From: Komagataeibacter sp. FNDCR2
Lineage (GTDB): Bacteria > Pseudomonadota > Alphaproteobacteria > Acetobacterales > Acetobacteraceae
NCBI RefSeq assembly: GCF_021295395.1
Contig: NZ_JAIWOU010000001.1
Location: 127,001-191,000, forward strand
DNA: 64,000 bases
Direction: 5' to 3'
Below are positions 8,651-17,571 of the stretch, piece after piece. Positions within the stretch are counted from its first letter, which is position 1; each line of letters opens with the position of its first letter. The notes under the pieces were generated by a model, which saw only the letters and a program-made list of their open reading frames with translations, made no database searches and was not told the origin of the DNA. A program made the position numbers and the translations under genes.

Positions 8651-10951
8651 TCAGTGTCCGGCGCGCAGCGATCTAAACATTTCTCGGATGCTCTCGTCGC
8701 TCTCCCATTCCATACGCTCGTTTTCGCGATACTCGCCCACACGGTCATAGGAGTACTGATATTCATATTCAAAATATTCGCTGTGGGCTTCGCGCACTCT
8801 GGAGAGTTCATGTCTGACGTCTACTCCCAAGCTTCGGCCTAAATATTCGAGCGTATCAATCAGACTGCAGACATCTTCGTAAGAACCGCATCGACTAATC
8901 TCTTCGGATAGGCTATCTCTGACGACAACTTCGAACGCATTCTTGAGATGTATTTTGAGGAGATGGCTCGGTTTCGCTAAATAATCGATTTGCTCGAGCG
9001 ACGCGTGCAGTGTGTTCAAATCCCAATCGTCCTCGTGCTCGACAGTGGTGATGAGTTTGTCTACACAATCTTTAAAAAATGGCGCAAAGTGCTCGAGATT
9101 TTGCCACACTGCCTGCTCATAGGCCTTCACTGCGGTGACCGTCTCTTTGATATCGCAGAACGTTTCCGACCACCTCCCTTTGATTCGCGCGATGACTTCT
9201 CCGATAGCGGGGAGTAGCGCCGACACACGCAACGTATCCGCCATCCGAATAAGCGTCGCGAGCCGCTCCTCGTAGCTTGGCGTACGATAAAATACGCCTT
9301 CCGCATGGGGAATGGCCCGCTCGGCCAAGGCGAGTTCACCGATGATCGGTGCGAGCAGGGCAATGTTTTGGCGCAGCACCTCCCGGCTAGCGCCGCCGAC
9401 CGCCGACTGGACAAAGTTCCAGACTTGGGCGACCTGCGTGAAGCACGCAGCCCCCATGATCAGATCGACGGCGTTTTGAGGCTCCTGGCATACCACGCGG
9501 TTCAGCCAGTCGAGCAGCGAGGGGTTGATGAACTCAATCCGATCCAAGGTTGTCGGCCGGACGAATGCGCCATGAAGCTCGACACGCGCCCGGGTATAGT
9601 CGTTGGGGCGGCGCGGCAGGCCATAGATTTGTGCGCGGTGCGCGTGGAGCGCGGCGAAACCTTCCCGGAGGACGGCGTCGCTCATTCGGCTGCCAAAACT
9701 GAACATGGTGAGCAGTAAGCTGCGCCCAGCGTCGCTGATCTGCTCATCGAAGGCGTGCCGCCAGATCTCTGCCGGATCCTGCAGCAGCTGCGCGACAAAC
9801 CTTTGATAGCCGTCGACTGGTATATCCTTAAGTCGACGATAGCTCGACAACCACTCGATCAGGCGCGGGTTGAACTTATCGTGCTTGATGATCCGCAAGT
9901 AAAAATGGTTTTTCAAAAGCTCGTCGCGGTACTCGGGTGGCAGATCGCTGAAGAAGACGTGGTTGTAGAAAATCTCAGCTCGCTGTTGCATGCTGTAGTC
10001 GCCCATGTGGATCACCACCTTGCGATCCATCAGTCCGGAATTGCGAATTTGCTCGGAAGCATTCCAGGCTTGGTGGAGCATCTGTTCGCGAGTGGTCAGG
10101 ATCAGACGCTTATCCTTGGCCGCGCCGACCATCTCGATGAATTCGAGGGCCGCGCGATACTCACGCTGTTGGTCGCTCGAGCCTCTGTCGCCAAGGAAAG
10201 TGGTGCCCATGAAATCGTCGAAATAGAAGATTTGGGGCTTTCCTCTCCGAAGCATCGCCTTCCCCTCGGCGAAATCCTCGCGGACGATGATCGGCTCGAA
10301 GCCATTGGCGAGATGCTCGTAGAGCAACATATTGGCGAGCGTCGTCTTTCCAACGCCGGGAAGTCCCGACAGGATTACCACATGGTCTGACTTGAGCGCC
10401 ACCAGCGCCCGCGGGTAGGCGTTCCCCTGGACGTAGCGCTTGATCTCACTGTGAATCTTCTCGACCTGGAAGTCGCTTTGCGTGATGATGTCGTTGTGCA
10501 GCATGGTCTCGAGCACGTTGGTGCTGGCGAGCCAGAGCTTATAGTGGGACCGCTCGACCTCAGAATGGCGGCCGAGCAGGTTGTTGAGGTCGGCGCATCC
10601 GAAGATATCGGCCTTGACGAGAAATTGGGCGCCTATCACGTCAACGATCTCTGTCTTATTCGCGTCCGATAGGGGGGCCGCGGTCATCAGCACATAGCGG
10701 CCCGGCTTGAGCTTACGGACTTTGTCGGCTTCCTTGCGTAATTCACGCAGCAACCCGGAGAACCCGCTCTCCACGAACCGCTTACACTGGACGATGATCT
10801 GCTTGCCAGCCTGCGCGTAGCGGAAGTCGATCCCGCCATCCTTGCCTGCCTTGAAAGATTCCAGTACCAGGCCCCATTCGACCTGCAGCAGGTCACGGCA
10901 CATCAGTTCGAAGTCGTGTGGGCTGAGCTGGCTGAAATCATAGTCGGACAT
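8651..10951 (-). CDS. Mrr-like nuclease fused to a STAND (nSTAND3-like) NTPase; probable antiphage protein
   Basis: From the ATG at 10951 (behind GGGATGGGG) the protein has about 766 residues. The N-terminal domain is a PD-(D/E)xK restriction-endonuclease fold of the Mrr type: FELMCRDLLQ near 14-23, GKDGGIDF with Asp42, and QCKR with Lys57. A STAND P-loop NTPase follows, with Walker A GLPGVGKTT (about 196-204), Walker B QIFYFDDF (about 240-247) and sensor region LILTTREQ. A long helical C-terminus (about 400-766) would be the sensor. Known STAND nucleases (Avs-type and relatives) sense phage proteins and then cleave DNA; that role here is inference from architecture and from the neighbouring HEPN and restriction genes. 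Upstream in-frame starts would add 43 residues with no recognisable content. Confidence 0.8.
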   Translation of the reverse strand: MSDYDFSQLSPHDFELMCRDLLQVEWGLVLESFKAGKDGGIDFRYAQAGKQIIVQCKRFVESGFSGLLRELRKEADKVRKLKPGRYVLMTAAPLSDANKTEIVDVIGAQFLVKADIFGCADLNNLLGRHSEVERSHYKLWLASTNVLETMLHNDIITQSDFQVEKIHSEIKRYVQGNAYPRALVALKSDHVVILSGLPGVGKTTLANMLLYEHLANGFEPIIVREDFAEGKAMLRRGKPQIFYFDDFMGTTFLGDRGSSDQQREYRAALEFIEMVGAAKDKRLILTTREQMLHQAWNASEQIRNSGLMDRKVVIHMGDYSMQQRAEIFYNHVFFSDLPPEYRDELLKNHFYLRIIKHDKFNPRLIEWLSSYRRLKDIPVDGYQRFVAQLLQDPAEIWRHAFDEQISDAGRSLLLTMFSFGSRMSDAVLREGFAALHAHRAQIYGLPRRPNDYTRARVELHGAFVRPTTLDRIEFINPSLLDWLNRVVCQEPQNAVDLIMGAACFTQVAQVWNFVQSAVGGASREVLRQNIALLAPIIGELALAERAIPHAEGVFYRTPSYEERLATLIRMADTLRVSALLPAIGEVIARIKGRWSETFCDIKETVTAVKAYEQAVWQNLEHFAPFFKDCVDKLITTVEHEDDWDLNTLHASLEQIDYLAKPSHLLKIHLKNAFEVVVRDSLSEEISRCGSYEDVCSLIDTLEYLGRSLGVDVRHELSRVREAHSEYFEYEYQYSYDRVGEYRENERMEWESDESIREMFRSLRAGH

Positions 10952-11233
10952 CATCCCCATCCCATAGTGGCTAGATCGAAGATCCGCATCATTTTTCTGA
11001 CGGATAATGAAGCCATGGCGCCTCCCCCAGACGCAGAACCGCGCTCGACGGTTCACCTGACAATGTCGGCTTTCGGGCAATCGTCATAACCGCTTGGGCG
11101 TCTGAGATGAGGGCGCGTTCCGCCTGTCTGCTTCAAATTCATTTAGCAGATCGGCGCTTAAGGGGCGGGCGGGGGAGCCGAATGTCCGGTGTCGAGCGAT
11201 AAGATAATATAATCGGTCGTTTACAAAATCGAT

Positions 11234-11929
11234 CTAGCTTTCGATGAGATTTTGTAGTTTGCATGCCAATGCATGGGCGGGCGCTTTCCAGCGTGCTTCC
11301 TCTCGTGTATCTGGCGCGCTGGCCCAAACATTATTGCTCTCATTCAGGTAATATGAAATTTCCCATGCACCGTCTGTCGACGCGTAGCCACCCAGATACG
11401 AGCAGCATTCCTGCTCTTGGAACAAGCGCAATCGATCTGGACGCGTTGAAATTACCACCATTCCAGTTAACTCAGCCCACTGAGGGCGGATACGGTTATA
11501 GAGGGTAGTGTCGACTAAGAAACTATTCCCCTCAACCTCAACCAAGGCTATTAAATGACCGGCCCATTCTCCAGTTCCACATTGTGCGTTGGGGTCACCC
11601 AAGATGGCTGTATGTGAGCCACCGAATTTGACTGACTTTGGCGAACCAGGCCAATTAGCACCGCGGATAACGCAGACGACAGATTGCACTTTAGATTTAA
11701 ATCCCGCACATTTGAAAAATTCTTCGACCGCAAGCGAGGATAGTATGCAGCGGTTCTTAGAGTCGCCACTGCTTTCATTACATGACAGTTGAAAAAGCGA
11801 ATTGTGCAACTCAGTGGCTACCAGATCGGCAGCGACTAAGAACCGTTCTCCTGGGTCGATATCGTCCGCAAAAATCAGCATTGAGCCATCCGAAAGTCTT
11901 CGAATAGTCATCATTTGGATGTCCGGCAA
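11234..11929 (-). CDS. Uncharacterised protein with transglutaminase-like Cys-His-Asp pattern
   Basis: I do not recognise a named family for this 231-residue protein. Three spaced motifs match the papain/transglutaminase-like core: Cys61 at the head of a helix (CILSSLAVEEFFKCAG), His125 in a strand (GHLIALVEV) and Asp140 (SFLVDTTLY). The order and spacing fit a catalytic triad like that of arylamine acetyltransferases and bacterial transglutaminase-like peptidases. No signal peptide is seen. It is divergent from a HEPN-type gene with a 161-bp gap, in A/T-richer DNA than the flanks, which suggests horizontal transfer with the defence patch. The stop is TAG. Alternative starts at residues 6 and 7 are possible. 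Confidence 0.6.
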   Translation of the reverse strand: MPDIQMMTIRRLSDGSMLIFADDIDPGERFLVAADLVATELHNSLFQLSCNESSGDSKNRCILSSLAVEEFFKCAGFKSKVQSVVCVIRGANWPGSPKSVKFGGSHTAILGDPNAQCGTGEWAGHLIALVEVEGNSFLVDTTLYNRIRPQWAELTGMVVISTRPDRLRLFQEQECCSYLGGYASTDGAWEISYYLNESNNVWASAPDTREEARWKAPAHALACKLQNLIES

Positions 11930-12090
11930 AGATCATGTACAATTTCAGATTCAAGGTGCCAGGTCGCGGTCAACTTTTTCTCCATTCTATGTGATATAAT
12001 GTCATAGGGTTCTTTTAAAATACACACGATGCACGATTCTACGTAGTGTGAATTTCCCCATGACGATTAGGCATTTGTGAGCATAAAATT

Positions 12091-13032
12091 ATGAACACTC
12101 CCATTTTGTTTTGGCTTCACGTCCCCATTGAAACAACACGTGGCGATTGGTTTCAACTTCCTCCCAATGGATGTTTAAATGTTCTCGGTAAGCGTGCTCG
12201 GCTGCTCGAACGAAATTTGCCAAATTCGGTTTCATTAACTTCGGCAAGTACTGGCGTAATTAAACAGTGGCTAATTTTTGATCCAGTGAATGAAGTCGAA
12301 GCCCATCAGTTATGGAAAGAACTAAAAGAAAAATTTCCTGCTTTAGCATTCGAAGAAAAAGCTTCTTTCCGGATTGGGTAGGGCGAGCTTAATATCGCAA
12401 CACGTTCCAAATATGATGGTCGAATTCCAACATTAATACCGTCATCGTTTACCCCTGATCCCGAGTGGGGAGTGCCAAATATAACTTCCTATATGGACGG
12501 AACTCTTGTATTGGGCACTAAATTAAACAGTATTTCGCCTGTAACAGATATACGGCTTGTTGCAGCACTCGATTTGGAAGTCGCTTCTAGATACGACGTC
12601 TTACCAAGATCAATCTTTCTGGCCCAATTGACAATTCTTGATTCTCTAGCGGTTAAAAGTGAACGTGAAGATGCTACGAAGCAGTGGGTAGATGAAAAAA
12701 TACAAGAAGCAAATAAACTAAATGACCCTGGTTTGATTTCAAGTTTGACAAATTTAAAACAAAGCTCTCATGGTGCGGCAGTTCGTGCTCTTGTGTCTAG
12801 GGCAGTTCGTGCAATAGGAGGCGACCCCACCGAACAATCTGCCAAGTCCAAACTTGCAGGTCAATTGTATAATGTCCGATCTGCCTTGTCCCATGCAGGT
12901 TCAGGACCGACTTTAAATGTTCGAGGTGCCAGAGAACTCGTATCCATAGTTCTGAAAGCTTCGATTTTAGACATTGATGTACTTGATCCCATCGCATTCG
13001 CAGCAAAACAATGTGACGGCAATAAGCCTTGA
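12091..13032 (+). pseudogene. HEPN-domain-type protein split by an in-frame TAG codon
   Basis: Two open frames, 12091-12378 and the continuation to 13032, are in exactly the same phase and separated only by TAG at 12379-12381. Together they would encode about 313 residues. The C-terminal half is helical and carries LYNVRSALSHAG, matching the HEPN ribonuclease motif R-x4-H (Arg and His five residues apart). This resembles ApeA-like or abortive-infection HEPN proteins. A GTG at 12472 could start a separate 186-residue HEPN protein. The N-terminal part has no domain I recognise. Either this is a nonsense-mutated gene, or the HEPN half is translated alone. Codon use is A/T-richer than in the flanking regions. 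It is divergent from the transglutaminase-like gene. Confidence 0.6.
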
Positions 13033-13227
13033 ACTGGGGTCTAATTCGAAAAAAAATCTTAGCGGACGTTTGTCTAAACACATATTGACCTTTAGTATCT
13101 GCATGTCCGCTCTCAGGATGCATTGGTTAGCCGCTGACGACCGACTTGAGGGCGGAAGCTGACGTGGCTTTGGATGCATAAATTCTACGTTTTATGAGGG
13201 CAGGGGCGATTTATTTTCAGTAAGAGT

Positions 13228-13649
13228 TCATGCATGGGCAGAAAAAAGTTCATTAAAACAGCCTCTTAATCCCGCTTTGCTCTCAACTTGTGATTGCTGC
13301 AAGCTGAGAAGCAATCCTGCCCCCGCAACCAACGACGCTTGCGAATGACCATTCGCCACATTTCGCCGGGATCGTAGTGTGCGGTTCCCCGCAACCAACG
13401 ATACTTGTGATACGAACGCATCAAGAACGCCACTGTCCGGATGGACCGTGGCGTTTTTCTTGTGCGCCGCAAACTGCAGGATCGCCGCCAGGTCGCCGCG
13501 CAGGATGATCGCCAGTTCGCCGTCGGCCGGCTGGAGCGTGATCTGCGAGACCAGGGTGCGCAGGCGTTCGGCCGCCTCGGTCTTCGTCTCTTCAGCCTGA
13601 AGGCTTTCATAGAGGGACGCAATCCGCTGCTGGTATATCTCCGCCATAT
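13228..13649 (-). pseudogene. C-terminal fragment of a large serine recombinase, cut by IS insertion
   Basis: The frame reads NMAEIYQQRIASLYESLQ then a helical stretch and DGELAIILRGDLAAIL. This resembles the C-terminal region of large serine site-specific recombinases (PinE/SpoIVCA-like resolvase family). The N-terminal catalytic domain is missing: the frame is broken by the IS at 13652, and I do not find the rest beyond it. The last 40 residues read through copies of the tRNA 3'-end sequence (SLVAGAG), so the natural end of the gene lies next to an attachment-like site. It is probably the dead integrase of the island. Confidence 0.65.
13313..13331 (+). repeat. 19-bp tRNA-fMet 3'-end sequence, candidate island attachment site (left)
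   Basis: AATCCTGCCCCCGCAACCA is identical to 30859-30877, where it is part of a longer tRNA-fMet 3' half. It is the T-arm 3' side, acceptor strand and CCA of initiator tRNA. A second partial copy (CCCCGCAACCAACGA) follows at 13387-13401. The pair flanks about 17.5 kb of restriction genes and lies inside the 3' end of a recombinase remnant. Confidence 0.6.
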
Positions 13650-13651
13650 TA

Positions 13652-14480
13652 GGCTCAGGACTCATAGCCAGAATATGACGGTTGCGGCGAGGCAGATCGC
13701 CGAGAAGAATACGGTGGGGCATCTGTCATAGCGTGTCGCGACCCGTCTCCAGTCCTTGAGCCTCCCGAACATGATCTCGATACGGTTGCGTCTTTTGTAT
13801 TTCCGCTTGTCGTATTTTATGGGTTTCCCTCGGAATTTCCGTCCCGGAATGCAGGGTTTGATCCCTTTCTCCTCCAAGGCATCCCTGAACCAGTCAGCAT
13901 CATAGCCCCGATCCGCCAGCATCCATTCGGCTGGTGGGAGACCGTCCATAAGGGCAGCGGCCCCGGTGTAATCACTGATCTGGCCTGCTGTCATGAAGAA
14001 GTCGAGCGGACGTCCGTTCCGGTCGGTGACGGCATGCAGCTTCGTATTCATCCCGCCTTTGGTGCGCCCAATCAGACGGCCTGAAGCCCCTTTTTTAACC
14101 GCAGGCTCGAAGCTGTGCGATGTGCCTTGAGATAGGTCGCATCAATCATGATCGTCTGAGGCTCTGCCTTGCCGGTAGTCAGTCCCTCCATCATGCGGAT
14201 GAATATCCCCATAGCGCTCCAGCGCTTCCAGCGGTTGTATAGCGTCTTGTGTGGACCGTATTCCTGGGGTGCATCACGCCAACGCAGACCATTTCTGTTC
14301 ACGAAAATGATCCCACTCAACACACGACGGTCATCAACGCGGGGTTTGCCATGGCTCTTCGGGAAAAAGGGCCGCAGACGCTCCATCTGCTCGTTCGTCA
14401 GCCAATACAGGTCACTCATCTTCAGTCTCCTCAACGAGCCTGAATCACATCCTGACACTCATATCAATGGGTCCTGAGCC
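13652..14480 (-). mobile_element. IS5-family element, type A copy 1 (829 bp)
   Basis: The ends are inverted repeats starting GGCTCAGGAC and ending GTCCTGAGCC. TA is duplicated on each side (13650-13651 and 14481-14482), as expected for TA/TNA-targeting IS5 subgroups. It contains a two-frame transposase on the minus strand. It appears identical in sequence and length to the copy at 20651-21479. It interrupts the serine-recombinase remnant. Confidence 0.9.
13662..14419 (-). CDS. IS5-family transposase (two frames joined by -1 frameshift)
   Basis: The first frame (start 14419, behind GGAGACTGAAG) encodes the N-terminal DUF4096-type domain (MSDLYWLTNEQMERLRPFF) and reaches the first catalytic Asp (TIMIDATYLKAH). 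It then ends at LKKGLQAV. The second frame (to 13662) carries MNTKLHAV, LADRGYDADWFRD with the second Asp, and RNRIEIMFGRLKDWRRVATRYD with the catalytic Glu. The overlap contains TTA-AAA-AAG, the strong A-AAA-AAG slippery heptamer for a -1 shift. The fusion would be about 250 residues and catalyses transposition of this element. Confidence 0.88.
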
Positions 14481-14482
14481 TA

Positions 14483-14772
14483 GCTCTGTGCGTAAATGCG
14501 GTGCAATCGGGACGGCATCCCTGCCCGATCGTGAAACGTTGGATGGATACTGAACGAACCGATTACAACGCCGTCATGCCTTCAACCAGTTCCACTGGCA
14601 TAACGCCAGAGGCTTCATTCGACACACCAAAACGGCATACAATATCCCGCAGCACCCAAGCGAGAACCAAGCGCACGTTGCGGGCAAGATCATACTGTGT
14701 ATCCAAATCACACAAAACCTGAGATACTAGATAGGCTGTTCCACAGAAATTTTTATGAAAACATTCAGATAG
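14483..14772. other. Stretch between IS and nuclease-candidate gene, nothing firm
   Basis: These 290 bp have no confident gene. A minus-strand frame (14563-14925) has a protein-like tail (LARNVRLVLAWVLRDIVCRF), but it overlaps the plus-strand gene at 14773 and has no recognisable domain. It may be a remnant cut off when the IS or island moved. Confidence 0.35.
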
Positions 14773-15852
14773 ATGCAGACACCATTCGGCGACCTGACAG
14801 GACTTGATCTCTCCGATCATGATCTGTGTCGGCAATTTCTTGCTCTTGACAAACATCGCCTCGCTGAAGGCCTGGTGATAGAAAGTCTGTTTGATCAGTA
14901 TCTTGAAACATTTCCCGGCGAACAAAAAGATGTCCCCCGGTTAATTGATGCCAACACGGCAATAGCAGTCAATCCTGGAGATAAGGCTACCTATGCGTTT
15001 GTATGGGACAGGAGTAGCCCGGTGGGACTGGGACGATATCTCGCTGCACTCGGACAACATTACCGGGTTATACTTGTCCGTTTTGACAGTGGCCATAAAC
15101 GTTTCACTGCGGCCGAATGTAGGGAAGGAAAGCGGGTTTCCACATGGTTCCCCCTTCCTGAATTGGCCCAAAAGCTGTCGGGTAAAAATGAGCCTTCAGC
15201 ATTCGATATTGATGCATCTGTCAGAGATACAAAACGCATCAATCAGAGTTTCTGGGGCTACCTGTCAGAACATTATGGAACCGAACTCGGTCAACGCGTT
15301 ATTCTGCCCAGAATATTCCTGAATTTCGGCATTCAGCCCTGGTTTCAGTATGTATGGAATGTCGATCGCATTTACCTGCAAGGCAATCAGCTCTGGCACC
15401 TCGAAATCAAACATAAATACCCCATGTCCGGCCGGCCTCTGACCTTCGGTCTGAATGATGGCGAACTCAGAATGATCAGACGGCTGGCACATTGCGGTCT
15501 TCGTTCGCTTCACACCATCATCGTCAAACCGCGCTGGGACAAGGAAACGGGGTCGATGTTTCTGACCAACAACATGACTGCCCGTAGTTCGGCTGCCGTA
15601 ATAGGGCGTGAAATAACCTACGGGGATGCGCTCTCGATAATGCGGCAGCCCCCACGTTATTCAGGAGCAGACACCTCCTTCACTGGTCGGAAAGGGTTAA
15701 AATTCTATCCGTTTCTGGCAACAGATTTCTCGTCATTCGGCACGCTTGGCATGCCTCACACTGAAGTCGCGACCCGTATGGACGCATTCATGCGGGGAGA
15801 AAAAGGAGAGCCTGTGACGGATGACTGGTTACTCAGCCTGAAGATGGAATAA
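14773..15852 (+). CDS. Putative PD-(D/E)xK-type nuclease next to the EcoRII-Vsr-Dcm cluster
   Basis: The family of this 359-residue protein is not one I can name. It contains WNVDRIYLQGNQLWHLEIKH: Asp198, then Glu211 and Lys213, the spacing expected of a PD-(D/E)xK nuclease core (D-x12-ExK). The rest is mixed alpha/beta with no signal peptide. It is convergent with the EcoRII-like gene (24 bp between stops) and codon use is similar to that cluster. A second endonuclease or accessory subunit of the restriction system is plausible but unproven. The start follows a weak Shine-Dalgarno (AGATAG), so a slightly different start is possible. Confidence 0.6.
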   Translation: MQTPFGDLTGLDLSDHDLCRQFLALDKHRLAEGLVIESLFDQYLETFPGEQKDVPRLIDANTAIAVNPGDKATYAFVWDRSSPVGLGRYLAALGQHYRVILVRFDSGHKRFTAAECREGKRVSTWFPLPELAQKLSGKNEPSAFDIDASVRDTKRINQSFWGYLSEHYGTELGQRVILPRIFLNFGIQPWFQYVWNVDRIYLQGNQLWHLEIKHKYPMSGRPLTFGLNDGELRMIRRLAHCGLRSLHTIIVKPRWDKETGSMFLTNNMTARSSAAVIGREITYGDALSIMRQPPRYSGADTSFTGRKGLKFYPFLATDFSSFGTLGMPHTEVATRMDAFMRGEKGEPVTDDWLLSLKME

Positions 15853-15876
15853 TCCATTTCCGTGATCCTGAAATCA

Positions 15877-17097
15877 CTATGTGCCCTGACGCCGTCTGAC
15901 AAGACTGATAAATTCTCCAACATTCATAAGCCATGCCTGCTGCGATGGCCTGAAGGTGGCATGCAGCTTCTGCGGCAGGACAAGCTGTAGCTCCTTTACC
16001 CGCATCTCATCCGTCTGGTTTTCGGAAATACCAGGCTCCAGTGTGAGAAGATGCTTTTTTCTGATGCGTACCGCCTCCGACAGTACCTGCCGCCATCGGT
16101 CCTTGAGCGTCGATTTCGAGCCCAGCATCGTCAGCCTGTCAGCCGGAAAAAGTGGGTCAGCATAAGCCACTTTTCCGGGGAACAGAAAATCAGGTTTATT
16201 ACGGTTCTCTGTCTCGGCGCCACGTGCATACCGGAGCCCGTTGGCCTGGAATACCGCTTCAAGATGATTTTCCAGTGCGGACCCTGCGCGGGCCTTACGC
16301 CGGTTCTGCACACTCAGCGAGAACGCAAGAAAACCGTCGACATCCGCCCCCTCGACGCACTGGAAGCCTCCATTGATCTTCTCCGCAACGATACGGCGCT
16401 CCAGTCTGCGGAACAGCTGTTCTTCACGCTCCATCCATTCCACCAATGCGCCGTCTGGATCATCGTGGGCTGAAACATTTGGTAGGGAAGACCGCGCAAG
16501 TTCGGAAAAAACAAGGGTCGTAGGAAATTTGAGACCGAACGGCTCAATCAGCGTATCAAGTACATGGGCTTCCGGCTCTTCTGGTTCGACGCCCAGTTCA
16601 TCAAGAATGTAACGGGCCGCGAAGTCCAGCTCGGGATCGTGAGCCCCTTCTATCTCCTGGAAAGAAAAGCTGGTTCCCGACAGGTCATCAAGCCCGAACA
16701 GCCAGAGAAGCTGGTTCTGGACGGTGCTGTCTGCCGGCACAACAATCAGAAGGGCGCTTCCGTCCTGCTTCATGGCCAGAAAGAACACGTCTCCCGGAGC
16801 CATGACTTCGGTCACTTCATTGGAGCGGTAATAAAGCCGGTATTCGGTACGGACCGGATGTTTCCGACGGGCGTCATACCAGCTCAGCATCCCTTCAACG
16901 GAAATGGCGGCTTCTTCCTCCCCGAGCCATATGAACCTGGCTGGAATATTCCGGCGGTCGTCGTCACCTAGAAGTTTCCTCAGAGCCGTGGAACCATTCA
17001 GTTCGTGCTGATTGGACCTGTCCGGACGGGTTTCCACCTCGGTCAGTTTTTTTGCCACGACCCCTTCAAACTGATCCGAAAGCTGTCCTCGTCTCAT
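15877..17097 (-). CDS. Type II restriction endonuclease, EcoRII family
   Basis: The 406-residue length matches EcoRII. The N-terminal effector-binding pseudo-barrel is seen in RSNQHELNGSTALRKLLG and the stretch around SWYDARRKHPVRTEYRLYY. The C-terminal catalytic domain has ALENHLEAVFQANGLRYARG, KPDFLFPG, LGSKSTLKDRWRQVL and KHLLTLEPGIS, the conserved EcoRII-C core, with the Asp and two Lys of the active site visible. It should cleave unmethylated CCWGG or a related site, needing two sites as EcoRII does. It follows vsr by 3 bp and is protected by the Dcm-type methylase upstream, so all three form one operon. Specificity is inferred from family. Confidence 0.88.
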   Translation of the reverse strand: MRRGQLSDQFEGVVAKKLTEVETRPDRSNQHELNGSTALRKLLGDDDRRNIPARFIWLGEEEAAISVEGMLSWYDARRKHPVRTEYRLYYRSNEVTEVMAPGDVFFLAMKQDGSALLIVVPADSTVQNQLLWLFGLDDLSGTSFSFQEIEGAHDPELDFAARYILDELGVEPEEPEAHVLDTLIEPFGLKFPTTLVFSELARSSLPNVSAHDDPDGALVEWMEREEQLFRRLERRIVAEKINGGFQCVEGADVDGFLAFSLSVQNRRKARAGSALENHLEAVFQANGLRYARGAETENRNKPDFLFPGKVAYADPLFPADRLTMLGSKSTLKDRWRQVLSEAVRIRKKHLLTLEPGISENQTDEMRVKELQLVLPQKLHATFRPSQQAWLMNVGEFISLVRRRQGT

Positions 17098-17100
17098 CAG

Positions 17101-17571
17101 TTACTGTCCTCTGATTTCAAGTTCGGATGCATCCGATTTCAGCCATGATGAACAGGCTTCAAGAATGTCTTCCATTGAAAGACGTCCTTTCCCCCGCATC
17201 GCGCATTCCCATACGGTTCCCACGCGCCAGCCAGCATCACGCAGGGCAAGCTGCGTACGCGCATCAACCGCCCTGTTCCGGTCAATCTTCGTCCGCCAGA
17301 ATTCGCTCCGGCTGCCGGGAAGGCGAAAAAGATGACAGTCATGCCCATGCCAGAAGCAGCCATGCACCAGAATGACAGCATGGTATTTTGGGAAAACAAG
17401 ATCAGGGGTTCCGGGCAGTTTCCTGTCATGCAGCCTGAACCGGAAACCAAGAGCATGCAGCCCCCGCCGCAGCACCATCTCGGGTTTTGTGTCCTTCCCC
17501 CGGATGCCGGACATCATCCGGCTGCGCTGCTCCGGTGAAACGATATCAGGCAACAGCCGCGCTCTGATCAT
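17101..17571 (-). CDS. vsr: Very-short-patch repair endonuclease Vsr
   Basis: The 156-residue protein has all Vsr hallmarks: [20 protein letters not shown] (Glu31), GTPDLVFPK with the catalytic Asp57, [10 protein letters not shown] (His70, His75, zinc-binding Cys) and an [13 protein letters not shown] region. It nicks T:G mismatches that arise when 5-methylcytosine made by the linked methylase deaminates. It overlaps the 3' end of dcm by 26 bp, as in the overlapping dcm-vsr arrangement of E. coli, so translation is coupled. It is followed by the EcoRII-like endonuclease. Confidence 0.95.
   Translation of the reverse strand: MIRARLLPDIVSPEQRSRMMSGIRGKDTKPEMVLRRGLHALGFRFRLHDRKLPGTPDLVFPKYHAVILVHGCFWHGHDCHLFRLPGSRSEFWRTKIDRNRAVDARTQLALRDAGWRVGTVWECAMRGKGRLSMEDILEACSSWLKSDASELEIRGQ

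Noticed and set aside
14563-14925. Minus-strand 120-codon frame near the IS5 copy
   Set aside because: It overlaps the start of the ExK protein gene and has no recognisable domain; part may be a relic but support is too weak to call a gene.
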